Below are positions 1 to 9,671 of a stretch of DNA of 36,208 nt, in pieces. Under the pieces are notes generated by a model. It made no database searches. It saw only the letters and a list, made by a program, of their open reading frames with translations, and was not told where the DNA came from. Each line of letters starts with the position of its first letter. The stretch's first letter is position 1. The translations under genes and the position numbers were made by a program. This DNA comes from Aquificota bacterium (lineage in GTDB: Bacteria; Aquificota; Aquificia; Aquificales; QOAS01), in the NCBI GenBank assembly GCA_013153315.1, contig JAADES010000026.1, positions 1-36,208 of the forward strand, read 5' to 3'.

Positions 1-128
1 ACCTTCAAAGGGAGTTTTTGAAGGGTTAAGTTTCTTAAATGGTTTTGAGCTTGCTTTTTCCTACTTTAATTTCTCTCAAATTGTTCCATTAGCACATCTT
101 GCAGATACCTCCTGTTGGAAGATTAATC

Positions 129-154
129 AAATCCTTCCTATAGAAGGATTTTTT
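129..154 (+). terminator. Rho-independent terminator-like hairpin 26 nt upstream of dnaX
   Basis: Perfect 9-bp inverted repeat AAATCCTTC-CTATA-GAAGGATTT with a T6 run (149-154). Confidence 0.6.
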
Positions 155-179
155 AGCTCCATTAAATTTTCTACCCTCG

Positions 180-1859
180 ATGGCTTATATTCCTTTGGCC
201 CGAAAATATAGACCCCAATTTTGGAGGGAGGTAGTAGGACAGGAAACGGCCGTCCGAACTTTAAAAAACGCCGTTAAATTGGGCAAAGTCGCCCATGCCT
301 ACATTTTCGCAGGCCCCCGTGGTGTGGGTAAAACCACCGTCGCGCGAATTTTAGCCAAAGCCCTAAACTGTCTAAACCCCCAAGGGGAAGAACCTTGCGG
401 AGAGTGCGAAAATTGTAAAGCAATAGCCAAAGGAAATTTCCCCGACCTTATAGAAATCGACGCCGCCTCCAACCGCGGTATCGACGATATTCGACAGCTT
501 AAGGAAACGGTGGGCTACTCCCCCATAAAAGGTAAATACAAGGTTTACATAATCGACGAAGCCCACATGTTAACCAAAGAGGCCTTCAACGCCCTTTTAA
601 AAACTCTGGAAGAACCATCCCAAAGGACTGTTTTTATTTTGTGCACCACCGAGTTGGACAAAATAATTCCCACTATACAATCGAGGTGTCAAAAAATAAT
701 CTTCCGAAAACTCCCCGAGGAAAAAATAGTTGAACACCTCAAGGAGGTATGTAAAAAGGAAGGTATAACCTACGAAGAGGGGGCTTTAAAAGTAATCGCC
801 CAAGCGGGGGAAGGTTGTGTTAGAGATTCCCTTTCTTTGCTCGACCAGGCGGCCATCTACTGCGAAAACCACATAACCGAAAGCGCCGTTAGGGAGTTTC
901 TCGGTATAGTTTCCGCCCAAAGGTTACACGAATTCGTTAAAAACCTTTTGGAGGGAAATTTAGACTATTGCCTGAAAGAACTTTCCCAACTGCAGGAGGA
1001 AGGTTATAACCTAACCCGCTTTTGGAGTGAAATACACAACCTTATTTTGAAAGCTTTAATAGCTAAAAAAACTTCCGAGGAAATTACCGACCCCACCGTC
1101 AGCCTTTTAATGGAACAACCTTTGGAAAAACTCCTCTATTTGGAACAAATATTTTCCCGTGCCTTGGGGGAGGCTAAATTTAAAGAACCTTTGCAGGTCT
1201 TCCAATTGGCTGTCCTTAAAAGTGATTTAATCCACCAAATAATTCCTTTGGGTGAGCTATTAAGAAAACTATCCTCCGAAGGCGTTACTCTTAAAACTCC
1301 AACCGAACAAAGTCCAGATATATTGACCGAACCTCCAAAAGTTAAAGAAAAATCCAAAGTCCAAAACTTGGAAGAAACCAAGACCAAAATCCAACAGGAG
1401 GAAAAAACAACCTTTGAAAGTCAATCAAAGGTAAAAACTGCTACAGAACAAAGAGAGGAAAAAGTAGAACTAACCCAAAAAGAAGAGCAAAAAACTCAAA
1501 ACCAACCGAAGGAAGAAGTTAAACCTACAAGCGAAGGTAAACAAAAAATTCAAACATCAGAAAGTGCTAAAGTTGAAAAACCCGGAGAGCTTAAATTTAC
1601 CAAACAACAATTTGTTAACAAACTTCTAAAGGACGACATTATCGCCAAACCTTTGATTGGTGTTATCTACAAAAACCTCCAAGAAACTCCCCAAGGTTTG
1701 GTTTTAAAACTCAAAGAAAGGGAATATAAAACCTTCCAACACGAAATAGAAAAACTGAAAAAGTATTACGGTAAATACGTGAAGGTGGAAATTGTGCAGG
1801 AGGTGGACAAAACCGAAAAAAAGTATCAAAGGCTGAAAAATACCCGCTACCTGTTTTAA
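180..1859 (+). CDS. dnaX: DNA polymerase III subunit gamma/tau
   Basis: LARKYRPQFWREVVGQE, Walker A GPRGVGKTT, Cys-rich zinc module CLNPQGEEPCGECENC, DEAHML, SRC motif; K/E/Q-rich linker then C-terminal domain. Confidence 0.97.
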   Translation: MAYIPLARKYRPQFWREVVGQETAVRTLKNAVKLGKVAHAYIFAGPRGVGKTTVARILAKALNCLNPQGEEPCGECENCKAIAKGNFPDLIEIDAASNRGIDDIRQLKETVGYSPIKGKYKVYIIDEAHMLTKEAFNALLKTLEEPSQRTVFILCTTELDKIIPTIQSRCQKIIFRKLPEEKIVEHLKEVCKKEGITYEEGALKVIAQAGEGCVRDSLSLLDQAAIYCENHITESAVREFLGIVSAQRLHEFVKNLLEGNLDYCLKELSQLQEEGYNLTRFWSEIHNLILKALIAKKTSEEITDPTVSLLMEQPLEKLLYLEQIFSRALGEAKFKEPLQVFQLAVLKSDLIHQIIPLGELLRKLSSEGVTLKTPTEQSPDILTEPPKVKEKSKVQNLEETKTKIQQEEKTTFESQSKVKTATEQREEKVELTQKEEQKTQNQPKEEVKPTSEGKQKIQTSESAKVEKPGELKFTKQQFVNKLLKDDIIAKPLIGVIYKNLQETPQGLVLKLKEREYKTFQHEIEKLKKYYGKYVKVEIVQEVDKTEKKYQRLKNTRYLF

Positions 1860-1928
1860 AGGTATTGGAAGCCTTTAAAGGGAAAGTGGTCGCCCACTAT
1901 CCCGCGAAGGAAAGAAAAAACTAAACCC

Positions 1929-2978
1929 CTAAGAGATTATAAAAATTCGATTTCTTCCCCTTCTTTTGGACTCATAAAGGGCCTCGTCGGCACGGGAAAC
2001 CGCCTGCTTGAGCGGTTCGTTGGGCCAGACAGGGGTAACCCCAAAGCTGGCGGTAATTTTCCTATCCCCCAACTCGGGAATTTTTATTTTTGAAATTTCC
2101 TTTCTTAGCTGTTCTGCGATTGCCACAGCCTCGGCAAGGTCGGTATCGGGCAGAAGGATTATAAATTCTTCTCCGCCCCAACGGGCAAAAATATCGGTGC
2201 TTCGAAGGTTTTTTTTCACCACTTGGGCCACGCTTTTTAGAACTTTATCCCCCACATTGTGGCCGTATTTGTCATTTATTTCCTTAAAGTGGTCTAAATC
2301 AAACATTATTAACGACAGAGGAAAAAAGGATTTATTCCTAGAAAGGGCTTTGTAAAATTCCAAAAAAGTCCCGCGGTTAAATACGTGGGTAAGCGGGTCA
2401 AAGTGGGCTTTAAATTCTAAATGCCCTATAACTTCCTTATACACAATCCGAATTAATAGAAGTATTAGCAATAAAGCCAATGTTATATCGGTGTAATATA
2501 GACCCTCCAATAACTGAATATTCCTTTCGGCAATTTCCTGGTAAAAGTCGGTTGTCTTATCGCTAACATGCCAACATTCCTCGGACTGGTTAACAAGTTT
2601 CCCTATGTTGGAAGTTTTACTTTCTATTTCCTTTTTCAGTTTTTCCCAACAGGCTTTAACCTCGGTCGGTTGGAAATTTTTATCTCTATCCAAAAATGGG
2701 ATTTTTAGATTGTCCACCGTTAGGGATAGGATTTCCAAGCTCTGGTCAACCTCTTGAGCAACTTGTAAGGACTTTTTAGTGTCTCCTGCTATATAAAGCT
2801 TAACTACCCGTTGGACGCCACCCCTAACCTTACCGGCATAGTTAATGACCTGTCCATAGTAATAACTTTTGGTGATTATGTAGTAAGCTAACCCCGAACC
2901 TACTATGGTAAACAAATATAGAAACCCGATTAAGTAGAGTATTTTCCTCGAAGTCCTATTGCTGATTTCCAAAACCAT
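1929..2978 (-). CDS. Membrane-anchored diguanylate cyclase: N-terminal PilJ/type IV pili MCP-like sensor region, TM helices, GGDEF (GGEEF) domain
   Basis: ORF 1929-3026; RWGGEEF active site with RSTD I-site 5 residues upstream; INYAGKVRGGVQRVVKL sensor motif; internal ATG at 2978 has an upstream AGAGGA so is preferred over the TTG at 3026. Confidence 0.9.
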   Translation of the reverse strand: MVLEISNRTSRKILYLIGFLYLFTIVGSGLAYYIITKSYYYGQVINYAGKVRGGVQRVVKLYIAGDTKKSLQVAQEVDQSLEILSLTVDNLKIPFLDRDKNFQPTEVKACWEKLKKEIESKTSNIGKLVNQSEECWHVSDKTTDFYQEIAERNIQLLEGLYYTDITLALLLILLLIRIVYKEVIGHLEFKAHFDPLTHVFNRGTFLEFYKALSRNKSFFPLSLIMFDLDHFKEINDKYGHNVGDKVLKSVAQVVKKNLRSTDIFARWGGEEFIILLPDTDLAEAVAIAEQLRKEISKIKIPELGDRKITASFGVTPVWPNEPLKQAVSRADEALYESKRRGRNRIFIIS

Positions 2979-3085
2979 TTTGTATTTTCCTCTTAAGGGG
3001 GGTGTCAAAAAATACTTTTTAACCAAAAGGGGAATTTATTGAAATTTATTGAAATACAAAATTGGAAGCTTTAAAGAATAACAAC

Positions 3086-3916
3086 TTAAACCAAAGCGGG
3101 AAATTTGTTTGCTTTGACCTCTATTAGGAGATTTTTTATTAATTGTCTTAGGCCGTGGTTGGTGGAATGTCCACCCCTAAAGGAATAAATAATCATTTGC
3201 AGACGGCCGCCCAAAAGGGCCATATCGCCGATTAAATCCAAAAGTTTATGGTAGGTCGGCTCTTCTCGGTAGCGAAGATATTCCCCCGAAGGGTTTATAA
3301 CGAGTGTATTCACATGGTAGCCGCCTTTACCCAAGTTCATTTTTCTTAAGTTAGGTATATCCTCCTCAAAGCAGAAGGTGCGGGCCCCTATCAGTTTGCT
3401 TTCCAGCCCGCCCTCGTATACGGCCAACTGCCTACCTAAGTATCTGAAAATACCTTCGTATATAAATACTTCTTTCTCGAAGGGCAAAGCTTCGACAAAG
3501 TTTCCGTTGGGTTGATAGCGTTTATGCTCGGCCAATCTAAAAATTTTTTGGTAGTGTTCCAACTCCACCGTCCCCACCGATAGGAAGGCCTCTATAAACT
3601 CCTTTGCACCTCCGCCCAGTATGGGGATTTCGTTACCTTCTACTATTTCCACCACAGCACTGTCTATTTTCAGTAGGTAGAAGGCGGCCATTATATGTTC
3701 CACCGTGCGGACTATCTGATTTTCCCTCCCTAAGTCGGTGGAATAACAAGTGTTGACCACATACTTATGGAGGGCGGGAATTTTAACCCCCTTTATGAGA
3801 AAGTAAATTCCTCTTTCCTCCGAGGGGTGGATTTTTATTTTGTTCCTTATTCCGTTGTGTATTCCCACCCCCGTAAGGGTTATGCTATTTCTTAAAGTTT
3901 TTCCTCTCAATAACAT
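3086..3916 (-). CDS. lpxC: UDP-3-O-acyl-N-acetylglucosamine deacetylase
   Basis: TVEHIMAA, GNEIPILGGGA, HKLLDLIGD and RGGHSTNH zinc/catalytic motifs. Confidence 0.95.
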   Translation of the reverse strand: MLLRGKTLRNSITLTGVGIHNGIRNKIKIHPSEERGIYFLIKGVKIPALHKYVVNTCYSTDLGRENQIVRTVEHIMAAFYLLKIDSAVVEIVEGNEIPILGGGAKEFIEAFLSVGTVELEHYQKIFRLAEHKRYQPNGNFVEALPFEKEVFIYEGIFRYLGRQLAVYEGGLESKLIGARTFCFEEDIPNLRKMNLGKGGYHVNTLVINPSGEYLRYREEPTYHKLLDLIGDMALLGGRLQMIIYSFRGGHSTNHGLRQLIKNLLIEVKANKFPALV

Positions 3917-3946
3917 TTATATCCTCCCGTCCCCAAACCGACAGGG

Positions 3947-4669
3947 TTAGGTTATCCATTTTTTTATTTCTTTTGCTATCAATTCCATTGAAGGCTCCGA
4001 AGGAACCCAATCAACCTTTAAACCTTTATCTTCTATAGCTTTTTTTGTTGTTTCTCCTATAGCTACAATTTTTTTGCCTTTTATTAAAGAAAAAAGTTGC
4101 TCCAATTGCAAATTTGCTAACAATGCCAAAAAGGTGGATGGACTGGTAAATATTAGAATATCAGCTTTAGCTAATTTAGCTTTTATTTCCTCTTGTGGGT
4201 AGCGTAAAAAAACGGTCTCGTAAACGGGAACTATATGCAACTCAAAACCCAACCTTTCTAAAAGATATATTCCCTTCGAATGCATTTTAGCGGTCGGAAC
4301 TAACACCTTCCCCGGGGGGAGATTTTTGTTTTTAATTTCCTCATAAAGGAGCTTCGAACTTCCCTTGGCCACCAAAAAAGGTTCTACCGAATATTTTTCC
4401 CTTAAATGGTTTGCCGTTTTTTTTCCTACCACAAGAACCCTAAGGTGGGAAGCTAATTTTTTAACCTTGGAGAGGAAAAAATCGACCGCCCTTTTACTTC
4501 CAAAGTAGATATAGTCAAACTCTTCCAACGGAGGTATTTTGAAATCCAACGGTCTAAAACCAATTAAAGGTAAAGGTATAACCTCTATACCCAAAGAAAG
4601 GAAAATTTTTTTATCCCTTTCTATATCCTCTTCAGGGCGGGTTAATAAAACCCTAGGTTGGTTAGCCAT
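3947..4669 (-). CDS. hemD: Uroporphyrinogen-III synthase
   Basis: HemD-like RVLLTRPEED N-terminus, FTSPSTF and AIGETTKKAI motifs. Confidence 0.85.
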   Translation of the reverse strand: MANQPRVLLTRPEEDIERDKKIFLSLGIEVIPLPLIGFRPLDFKIPPLEEFDYIYFGSKRAVDFFLSKVKKLASHLRVLVVGKKTANHLREKYSVEPFLVAKGSSKLLYEEIKNKNLPPGKVLVPTAKMHSKGIYLLERLGFELHIVPVYETVFLRYPQEEIKAKLAKADILIFTSPSTFLALLANLQLEQLFSLIKGKKIVAIGETTKKAIEDKGLKVDWVPSEPSMELIAKEIKKWIT

Positions 4670-4711
4670 TAGGAACTAACTTAAAGGGGATTAGGCAAAA
4701 TCTATTAACCC

Positions 4712-6286
4712 ATGGAAGGTAAAAGCGTTAATCCCTCCCTTTTAGGAAAGGGTGCTAGTGTTAAAAAACCCATTGCCCTTTTATCGGTATGGAACAAGGA
4801 GGGGATAGATACCCTCGCTAAGGAACTGCACAGCCTCGGCTACAAAATAGTTTCCAGCGGAGGAACGGCCCGCTTTTTAAAGGAGAAAGGTATTCCCGTA
4901 GTGGAAGTTAGTGAAATAACAGGCTTCCCCGAAATTTTGGACGGAAGGGTTAAAACCCTCCACCCCAAGATACACGGGGGAATACTCTACCGCGATTGGG
5001 TTGAAAAGGACAAACAACAGCTGGAGGAATTGGGTATAGAACCAATCGAGGTGGTGGTTGTAAATCTATACCCCTTTGAGGAAAAAAGTAAAGAAAACCT
5101 CCCTATAAAGGAACTGTTGGAATTTATCGACATCGGAGGGCCGACCCTCATAAGGGCGGCGGCCAAAAACTTCCCTCGGGTGGCGGTATTGACCGACCCT
5201 TCCGACTACGGTTGGTTTATAGAAAAACTCAAAAAAGGGGAGTTAACCCAAGAGGATAGGGCCCGTTTGGCGGTTAAAGCCTTTGCCCACACCGCCTATT
5301 ACGATGGGGTTATATACAACACCCTTAAAGGGCTTTTAGAAATAAGTCAAAACCTACCCGAGGAGGCACTTCCTCTAAAACTCAAAGAGGAACTCAGATA
5401 TGGAGAAAACCCCCACCAAAGGGGTTGGTTATATAAAAACCCCCTTGAGGACTTGGGAATAACCGAAGCCCAAGTTTTACAAGGAAAGAAAATGTCCTTC
5501 AACAACTATTTGGACGCCGACAGTGCGGTTAAGTTGGTAAGCGAAATTCCCGAAACCGCCTGTGCGATAATTAAGCACACCAACCCCTGCGGTGTGGCCG
5601 TTGGGAAGACCACCTATGAAGCCTACAAACGGGCTTTGGAAGGCGACCCCGTTTCCGCCTTCGGAGGTATAGTCGCCTTTAACGATACGGTGGATGCCGA
5701 CACCGCCGCCGAACTTACCAAAATCTTCTTAGAAATAGTAATAGCACCCTCCTTTACGCCCGAAGCCTTACAAATTTTGTCCAAGAAGAAAAATCTTAGG
5801 GTTATCCTCTTTCAGGGAAGGTCTATTTTCAAAGATGTTAAAAAAATTTCGGGCGGTTATTTGCTCCAAGACGAGGACACCGAACTCTATAAAGAACTTA
5901 AAGTGGTAACCAAGCGCGAGCCCACCGAAAGGGAACTCCAAGACCTGCTTTTTGCCTGGAGGGTGGTCAAACATGTGAAATCCAACGCCATAGTTATAGC
6001 CAAGGACAAGCAGGTTTTAGGGGTAGGTATGGGGCTAACGTCCCGCGTGGATGCCCTAAAACTAGCAATTTCCAAAGCCAAAGAGTTCGGTAAAGACCTA
6101 AAGGGTGCGGTGGTAGCATCCGACGCGTTTTTCCCCTTCCGCGACAGCATCGATATAGCGGCCGCCGAAGGGATAACCGCCTTTATTCAGCCCGGAGGTT
6201 CGATAAGGGACAAAGAGGTTATAGAGGCCTGCGACGAACACGGGGCGGCGATGGTATTCACAGGAATGAGACATTTCAAACACTAA
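4712..6286 (+). CDS. purH: Bifunctional AICAR formyltransferase/IMP cyclohydrolase
   Basis: SSGGTARFLKEKGI, DGRVKTLHPKIHGGIL, RYGENPHQ, IIKHTNPCGVA, QPGGSIRD motifs. Confidence 0.97.
   Translation: MEGKSVNPSLLGKGASVKKPIALLSVWNKEGIDTLAKELHSLGYKIVSSGGTARFLKEKGIPVVEVSEITGFPEILDGRVKTLHPKIHGGILYRDWVEKDKQQLEELGIEPIEVVVVNLYPFEEKSKENLPIKELLEFIDIGGPTLIRAAAKNFPRVAVLTDPSDYGWFIEKLKKGELTQEDRARLAVKAFAHTAYYDGVIYNTLKGLLEISQNLPEEALPLKLKEELRYGENPHQRGWLYKNPLEDLGITEAQVLQGKKMSFNNYLDADSAVKLVSEIPETACAIIKHTNPCGVAVGKTTYEAYKRALEGDPVSAFGGIVAFNDTVDADTAAELTKIFLEIVIAPSFTPEALQILSKKKNLRVILFQGRSIFKDVKKISGGYLLQDEDTELYKELKVVTKREPTERELQDLLFAWRVVKHVKSNAIVIAKDKQVLGVGMGLTSRVDALKLAISKAKEFGKDLKGAVVASDAFFPFRDSIDIAAAEGITAFIQPGGSIRDKEVIEACDEHGAAMVFTGMRHFKH
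4721..4763 (+). repeat. Palindromic mini-repeat copy A (inside the purH 5' end)
   Basis: AAAAGCGTTAATCCCTCCCTTTTAGGAAAGGGTGCTAGTGTTA; shares ends with copies at 32509 and 34239 (minus). Confidence 0.5.
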
Positions 6287-7390
6287 TTAGCTTAGGTTCT
6301 CTTCCAATTCTTTTAACTTTTGTTGCTGTTCGTATTGTTGGAGAGCCTCTATAAGTTCGTCCAATTTTCCTTCCAATATTTGGTCTAATTTGTAAAGGGT
6401 AAGGTTTATACGGTGGTCGGTTACACGGTTTTGGGGGAAGTTGTAGGTTCTTATTTTTTCGCTCCTTTCGGCGTGTCCGACCTGCTGTCTTCTCTCTTGC
6501 GTTATTTCTTCCATTTTTTGCTGTTCATAGAATTGCTGGAGTTTGGCCCTCAAAATTTTTAAGGCCTTCTGTTTGTTCTGGAATTGGGAACGCTCGTCTT
6601 GGCATTGCACCACTATTCCAGTGGGCAGGTGGGTTATTCGCACCGCCGTTTCTGTGGTGTTTACATACTGACCGCCCGCACCGCTGGCCCTGTAGGTCTC
6701 TATTTTGAGGTCGGCGGGGTTTATTTCTATTTCGGTTTCTTCTACCTCGGGCAGAACGGCCACCGTTGCGGTGGAGGTGTGGATTCTTCCGCCCGCCTCG
6801 GTTTCGGGCACCCTCTGAACGCGATGAACACCGCTTTCATATTTCATGTGGGAATAGACATCTTTACCCTCTATGGAAACTATTACCTCCTTGTAGCCTC
6901 CCAATCCCGTCTTGTTGGCCTCCAAAATGGTAAATTTCCAGCCTTTCTCCTCGGCATAGCGTTGATACATTCTTAATAGGTCGGCGGCAAACAGAGCGGC
7001 TTCCTCACCACCAACCCCTGCACGGATTTCCAATATAACGTTTTTGCTGTCCCTTTCGTCGCGCGGTAGCAGGAGCAGTTTTAGTTTTTTAGCCAATTCC
7101 TCCAATAGGGGTTCTACCTCTTTTAATTCCTCCTTTGCCAGTTCCTTTAATTCTTCCTCTCCGAGGGCTATTATCTCTTTAGCTTCCTTATAGCGGACAA
7201 GGGCTTTTTTATACTCCTGGTAGGTTTTATAAATCTCTTCCAACGAATTTAGTTCTTTGGATAGTTTTTGAAACTCCTTTGGGTTTTGGAATATATCGGG
7301 GTCGGACAACTTAATTTGGAGTTGGTTATATTTTTTTTCCACCGCATCGAGTTTCTTTAAAAGTTGCTCCGAAAGGAGATTTACCGACAT
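6287..7390 (-). CDS. prfA: Peptide chain release factor 1
   Basis: [25 protein letters not shown] (GGQ), [51 protein letters not shown]. Confidence 0.96.
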   Translation of the reverse strand: MSVNLLSEQLLKKLDAVEKKYNQLQIKLSDPDIFQNPKEFQKLSKELNSLEEIYKTYQEYKKALVRYKEAKEIIALGEEELKELAKEELKEVEPLLEELAKKLKLLLLPRDERDSKNVILEIRAGVGGEEAALFAADLLRMYQRYAEEKGWKFTILEANKTGLGGYKEVIVSIEGKDVYSHMKYESGVHRVQRVPETEAGGRIHTSTATVAVLPEVEETEIEINPADLKIETYRASGAGGQYVNTTETAVRITHLPTGIVVQCQDERSQFQNKQKALKILRAKLQQFYEQQKMEEITQERRQQVGHAERSEKIRTYNFPQNRVTDHRINLTLYKLDQILEGKLDELIEALQQYEQQQKLKELEENLS

Positions 7391-7515
7391 ATTAAAAAAA
7401 TTTTACCTTCTTACTTTTTTAAACCCTTAGCCCCTAAAATCTTCTTTCCTTAAGAAGGAAGGAAGAAAACTTTTAACCAAAATAAGGAAATTTTAAACTG
7501 CCAACTGTCGGCCGT

Positions 7516-7521
7516 TATAAT
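7516..7521 (+). promoter_or_regulatory. Putative -10 box for rpsT
   Basis: TATAAT about 35 nt upstream of the rpsT GTG; the -35 is weak (TTAAAC 7493-7498, 17-nt spacing). Confidence 0.45.
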
Positions 7522-7555
7522 TAAATAAAAAACAAACAATAAAGGAGGTAAAAAG

Positions 7556-7846
7556 GTGGCGAACACAAAAGCGGCAAAAAAAGCAGCCCGTCAGAGCATA
7601 AGAAAAAGACAAAGAAATAGATATCACCTTTCCAGAATGAGGACTTACATCAAAAAATTCCGCAAAATGGTGGAAGCTGGACAGTTGAAAGAAGCTGAAA
7701 ACTTCCTACCCGAGGTTCAAAAAATCATTATGCACACCTGGAGTAAAGGGGTTATTACAAAAAGGGAAGCCTCCCGCAGGGTTTCCCGTGTATATCAGCT
7801 CCTAAACAAGGCTAAGGTCCAAGCCCAACAACAAGAGGAAAAATAA
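7556..7846 (+). CDS. rpsT: 30S ribosomal protein S20 (GTG start)
   Basis: ANTKAAKKAARQSIRKRQRNR; strong SD AAAGGAGG upstream. Confidence 0.96.
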   Translation: MANTKAAKKAARQSIRKRQRNRYHLSRMRTYIKKFRKMVEAGQLKEAENFLPEVQKIIMHTWSKGVITKREASRRVSRVYQLLNKAKVQAQQQEEK

Positions 7847-7955
7847 AATTTAACCTTTTAAGGTTCTATATTTATTTCTTTCCCTTTCAAGAAACCTAAA
7901 GAAACCTAATTAGTGCCAACTTCTGTATAAGGTTCAAATCTTAAAATTAACCTGC

Positions 7956-9032
7956 ATGTTAGAACGTCAAGCCCTTTTGGAGGCTTTAAAAAAAGAAAAC
8001 CTTTCCGATATAGGATTAAATGCTACTTTGGCCGACCTTGTTAAGGATATTCAAATAGATAACTCCAACAATGTGGTTATTTATATGGTTTTACCCAAAC
8101 CGGGTATTGAAGATTTAATAAAAATTAAAGTTTTCAACGCTTTGGGAGATATAGAAGAGATAAACGCCGTAAGGTTGCAATTTATTAATCCCCAAGCCCA
8201 AATGAACCGTCAACCCCAACCTCCCCAACTGCCTACAATGGGCCCCGGATTACCCCCTAAAAGAAGAATTCCCGGTGTTAAAAGGGTTATCTTGGTAGGT
8301 AGTGGTAAAGGGGGCGTTGGAAAATCTACGGTAGCGGCCAATTTGGCGGTAGCCCTAAAACAGGCGGGCTATAAAGTTGGATTGTTAGATGCCGACGTTT
8401 ACGGGCCTTCCATACCTACCATACTCGGCCTAAAAAACATGGTGGTAAGCGTAAACGACCAACAAAAAATTGTTCCCGTGGAAAAAGAAGGTCTAAAGGT
8501 TATTTCCATAGGTTTAATGTTGCCCAACGAGGACACCCCCGTTATATGGAGGGGCCCGCTATTAATGAAAGCCATCCAACAGTTTTTGTTTGATGTGGAT
8601 TGGGGCGAGCTCGACTATTTGGTGGTCGATTTACCCCCGGGAACCGGCGACGTCCAACTAACCCTGGCCCAAAACCTTTTGGTCGATGGGGCTATAGTGG
8701 TGACAACTCCCCAGGATGTGGCCCTTGCGGACGTTAGGAAGGCCGTTTCAATGTTCCAAGAGCTCGGCATACCCGTCCTTGGGTTGGTTGAAAATATGGC
8801 TTACTTCGTTTGCCCCTCCTGCGGTGAAAAAGCCTTCATCTTCGGTAAGGGAAGGGTTGAAAACTATGCAAAAGAAAAGGGTTTAGAAATATTAGTCCAG
8901 ATACCTATCGAACCTATAGTAAGTTCGGCTTCCGACGAAGGAAGGCCGGTAGTGGAAGCCTACCCCAACAGCCTAACCGCCGAAGCTTTTAGAAATTTGG
9001 CTTCAAAAGTAATTCAGAAAGTTTCGGTTTAA
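7956..9032 (+). CDS. Mrp/ApbC/NBP35-family Fe-S carrier P-loop ATPase
   Basis: GSGKGGVGKSTVAANLAVAL deviant Walker A, DADVYGPSIP, DLPPGTGDVQLTLAQ, C-terminal CPSC; MIP18-like N-terminus. Confidence 0.95.
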   Translation: MLERQALLEALKKENLSDIGLNATLADLVKDIQIDNSNNVVIYMVLPKPGIEDLIKIKVFNALGDIEEINAVRLQFINPQAQMNRQPQPPQLPTMGPGLPPKRRIPGVKRVILVGSGKGGVGKSTVAANLAVALKQAGYKVGLLDADVYGPSIPTILGLKNMVVSVNDQQKIVPVEKEGLKVISIGLMLPNEDTPVIWRGPLLMKAIQQFLFDVDWGELDYLVVDLPPGTGDVQLTLAQNLLVDGAIVVTTPQDVALADVRKAVSMFQELGIPVLGLVENMAYFVCPSCGEKAFIFGKGRVENYAKEKGLEILVQIPIEPIVSSASDEGRPVVEAYPNSLTAEAFRNLASKVIQKVSV

Positions 9033-9068
9033 AACCTTCTTCTTTGTTTCCTTTAGCATTTCTTCCTT

Positions 9069-9500
9069 ATGGAAAAGAAAATACCCTTTAGACCAAAAAC
9101 CCCTTACCTCGCTGTGGACGGAATAACCAAAGTTTTTGACTCCGAGGGTAATTTTAAAGGGATAGTTCTTATAGAGCGAAAAAATCCCCCCGTTGGGTTG
9201 GCTATCCCCGGTGGTTTTGTCGAAGTTGGGGAAACCGTTGAGGAAGCAGTAGTAAGAGAGATTAAAGAGGAAATAAATCTCGACTTTGAAATAGAACATC
9301 TATTGGGTGTATTTTCCAAACCCGATAGAGACCCCCGTTTTCATGTGGTTTCCGTTGTATTTGTAGGTAGGGCTGTAGGCGAACCAAAGGCTTCTTCCGA
9401 CGCCAAGGTGGCAAAAATCTACAAGTTGGAGGAAATACCTTGGGATAAATTGGTTTTTGACCACGCTGAAATTTTAAGAAAGTTTATAGGTTCCCTCTAG
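9069..9500 (+). CDS. NUDIX hydrolase
   Basis: Nudix box GGFVEVGETVEEAVVREIKEEINL. Confidence 0.93.
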   Translation: MEKKIPFRPKTPYLAVDGITKVFDSEGNFKGIVLIERKNPPVGLAIPGGFVEVGETVEEAVVREIKEEINLDFEIEHLLGVFSKPDRDPRFHVVSVVFVGRAVGEPKASSDAKVAKIYKLEEIPWDKLVFDHAEILRKFIGSL

Positions 9501-9602
9501 GGGTTTATTTTTAACCCTAAAAGAGGATAAACAAAAAATTTTTTAAACCTGAATAGGGAGATTTTTAACCCTCTTCATAGATAGGATTTACTTCGGCCTT
9601 TG

Positions 9603-9631
9603 TTGACCCTACGGGGGAATTATTAGATAAT
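9603..9631 (+). promoter_or_regulatory. Sigma70-like promoter for rplM-rpsI
   Basis: TTGACC (9603-9608) - 17 nt - GATAAT (9626-9631), upstream of SD GGAG and rplM. Confidence 0.6.
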
Positions 9632-9671
9632 AACCCTTTTTGGTTTAAAAACAATAAAAGGAGTGTCGGCA

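Noticed and set aside
2-211. Frame open from the window start (PSKGVFEGLSF...GLYSFGPKI*) overlapping the dnaX start
   Set aside because: A strong terminator hairpin lies inside it, composition is atypical (S/F/I rich), and no start is visible; probably chance.
1062-1069. A7 run in dnaX as a programmed frameshift site for gamma
   Set aside because: Context is GCT AAA AAA ACT, not a canonical A-AAA-AAG heptamer; a -1 shift would end inside domain III, giving a gamma too short to be convincing; no clear stimulatory hairpin.
2985-3026. MVKKYFLTPPLRGKYK extension of the GGDEF protein as a fourth palindromic repeat copy
   Set aside because: Only the C-rich/G-rich core is similar and the AGCGTTAA/GTGTTAA ends are missing; the downstream ATG with its SD is a better start.
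5740-5765. Sequence AATAGCACCCTCCTTTACGC inside purH resembling the palindromic repeat
   Set aside because: Encodes the conserved PurH motif VIAPSFTPEA, so the similarity is explained by codon choice.
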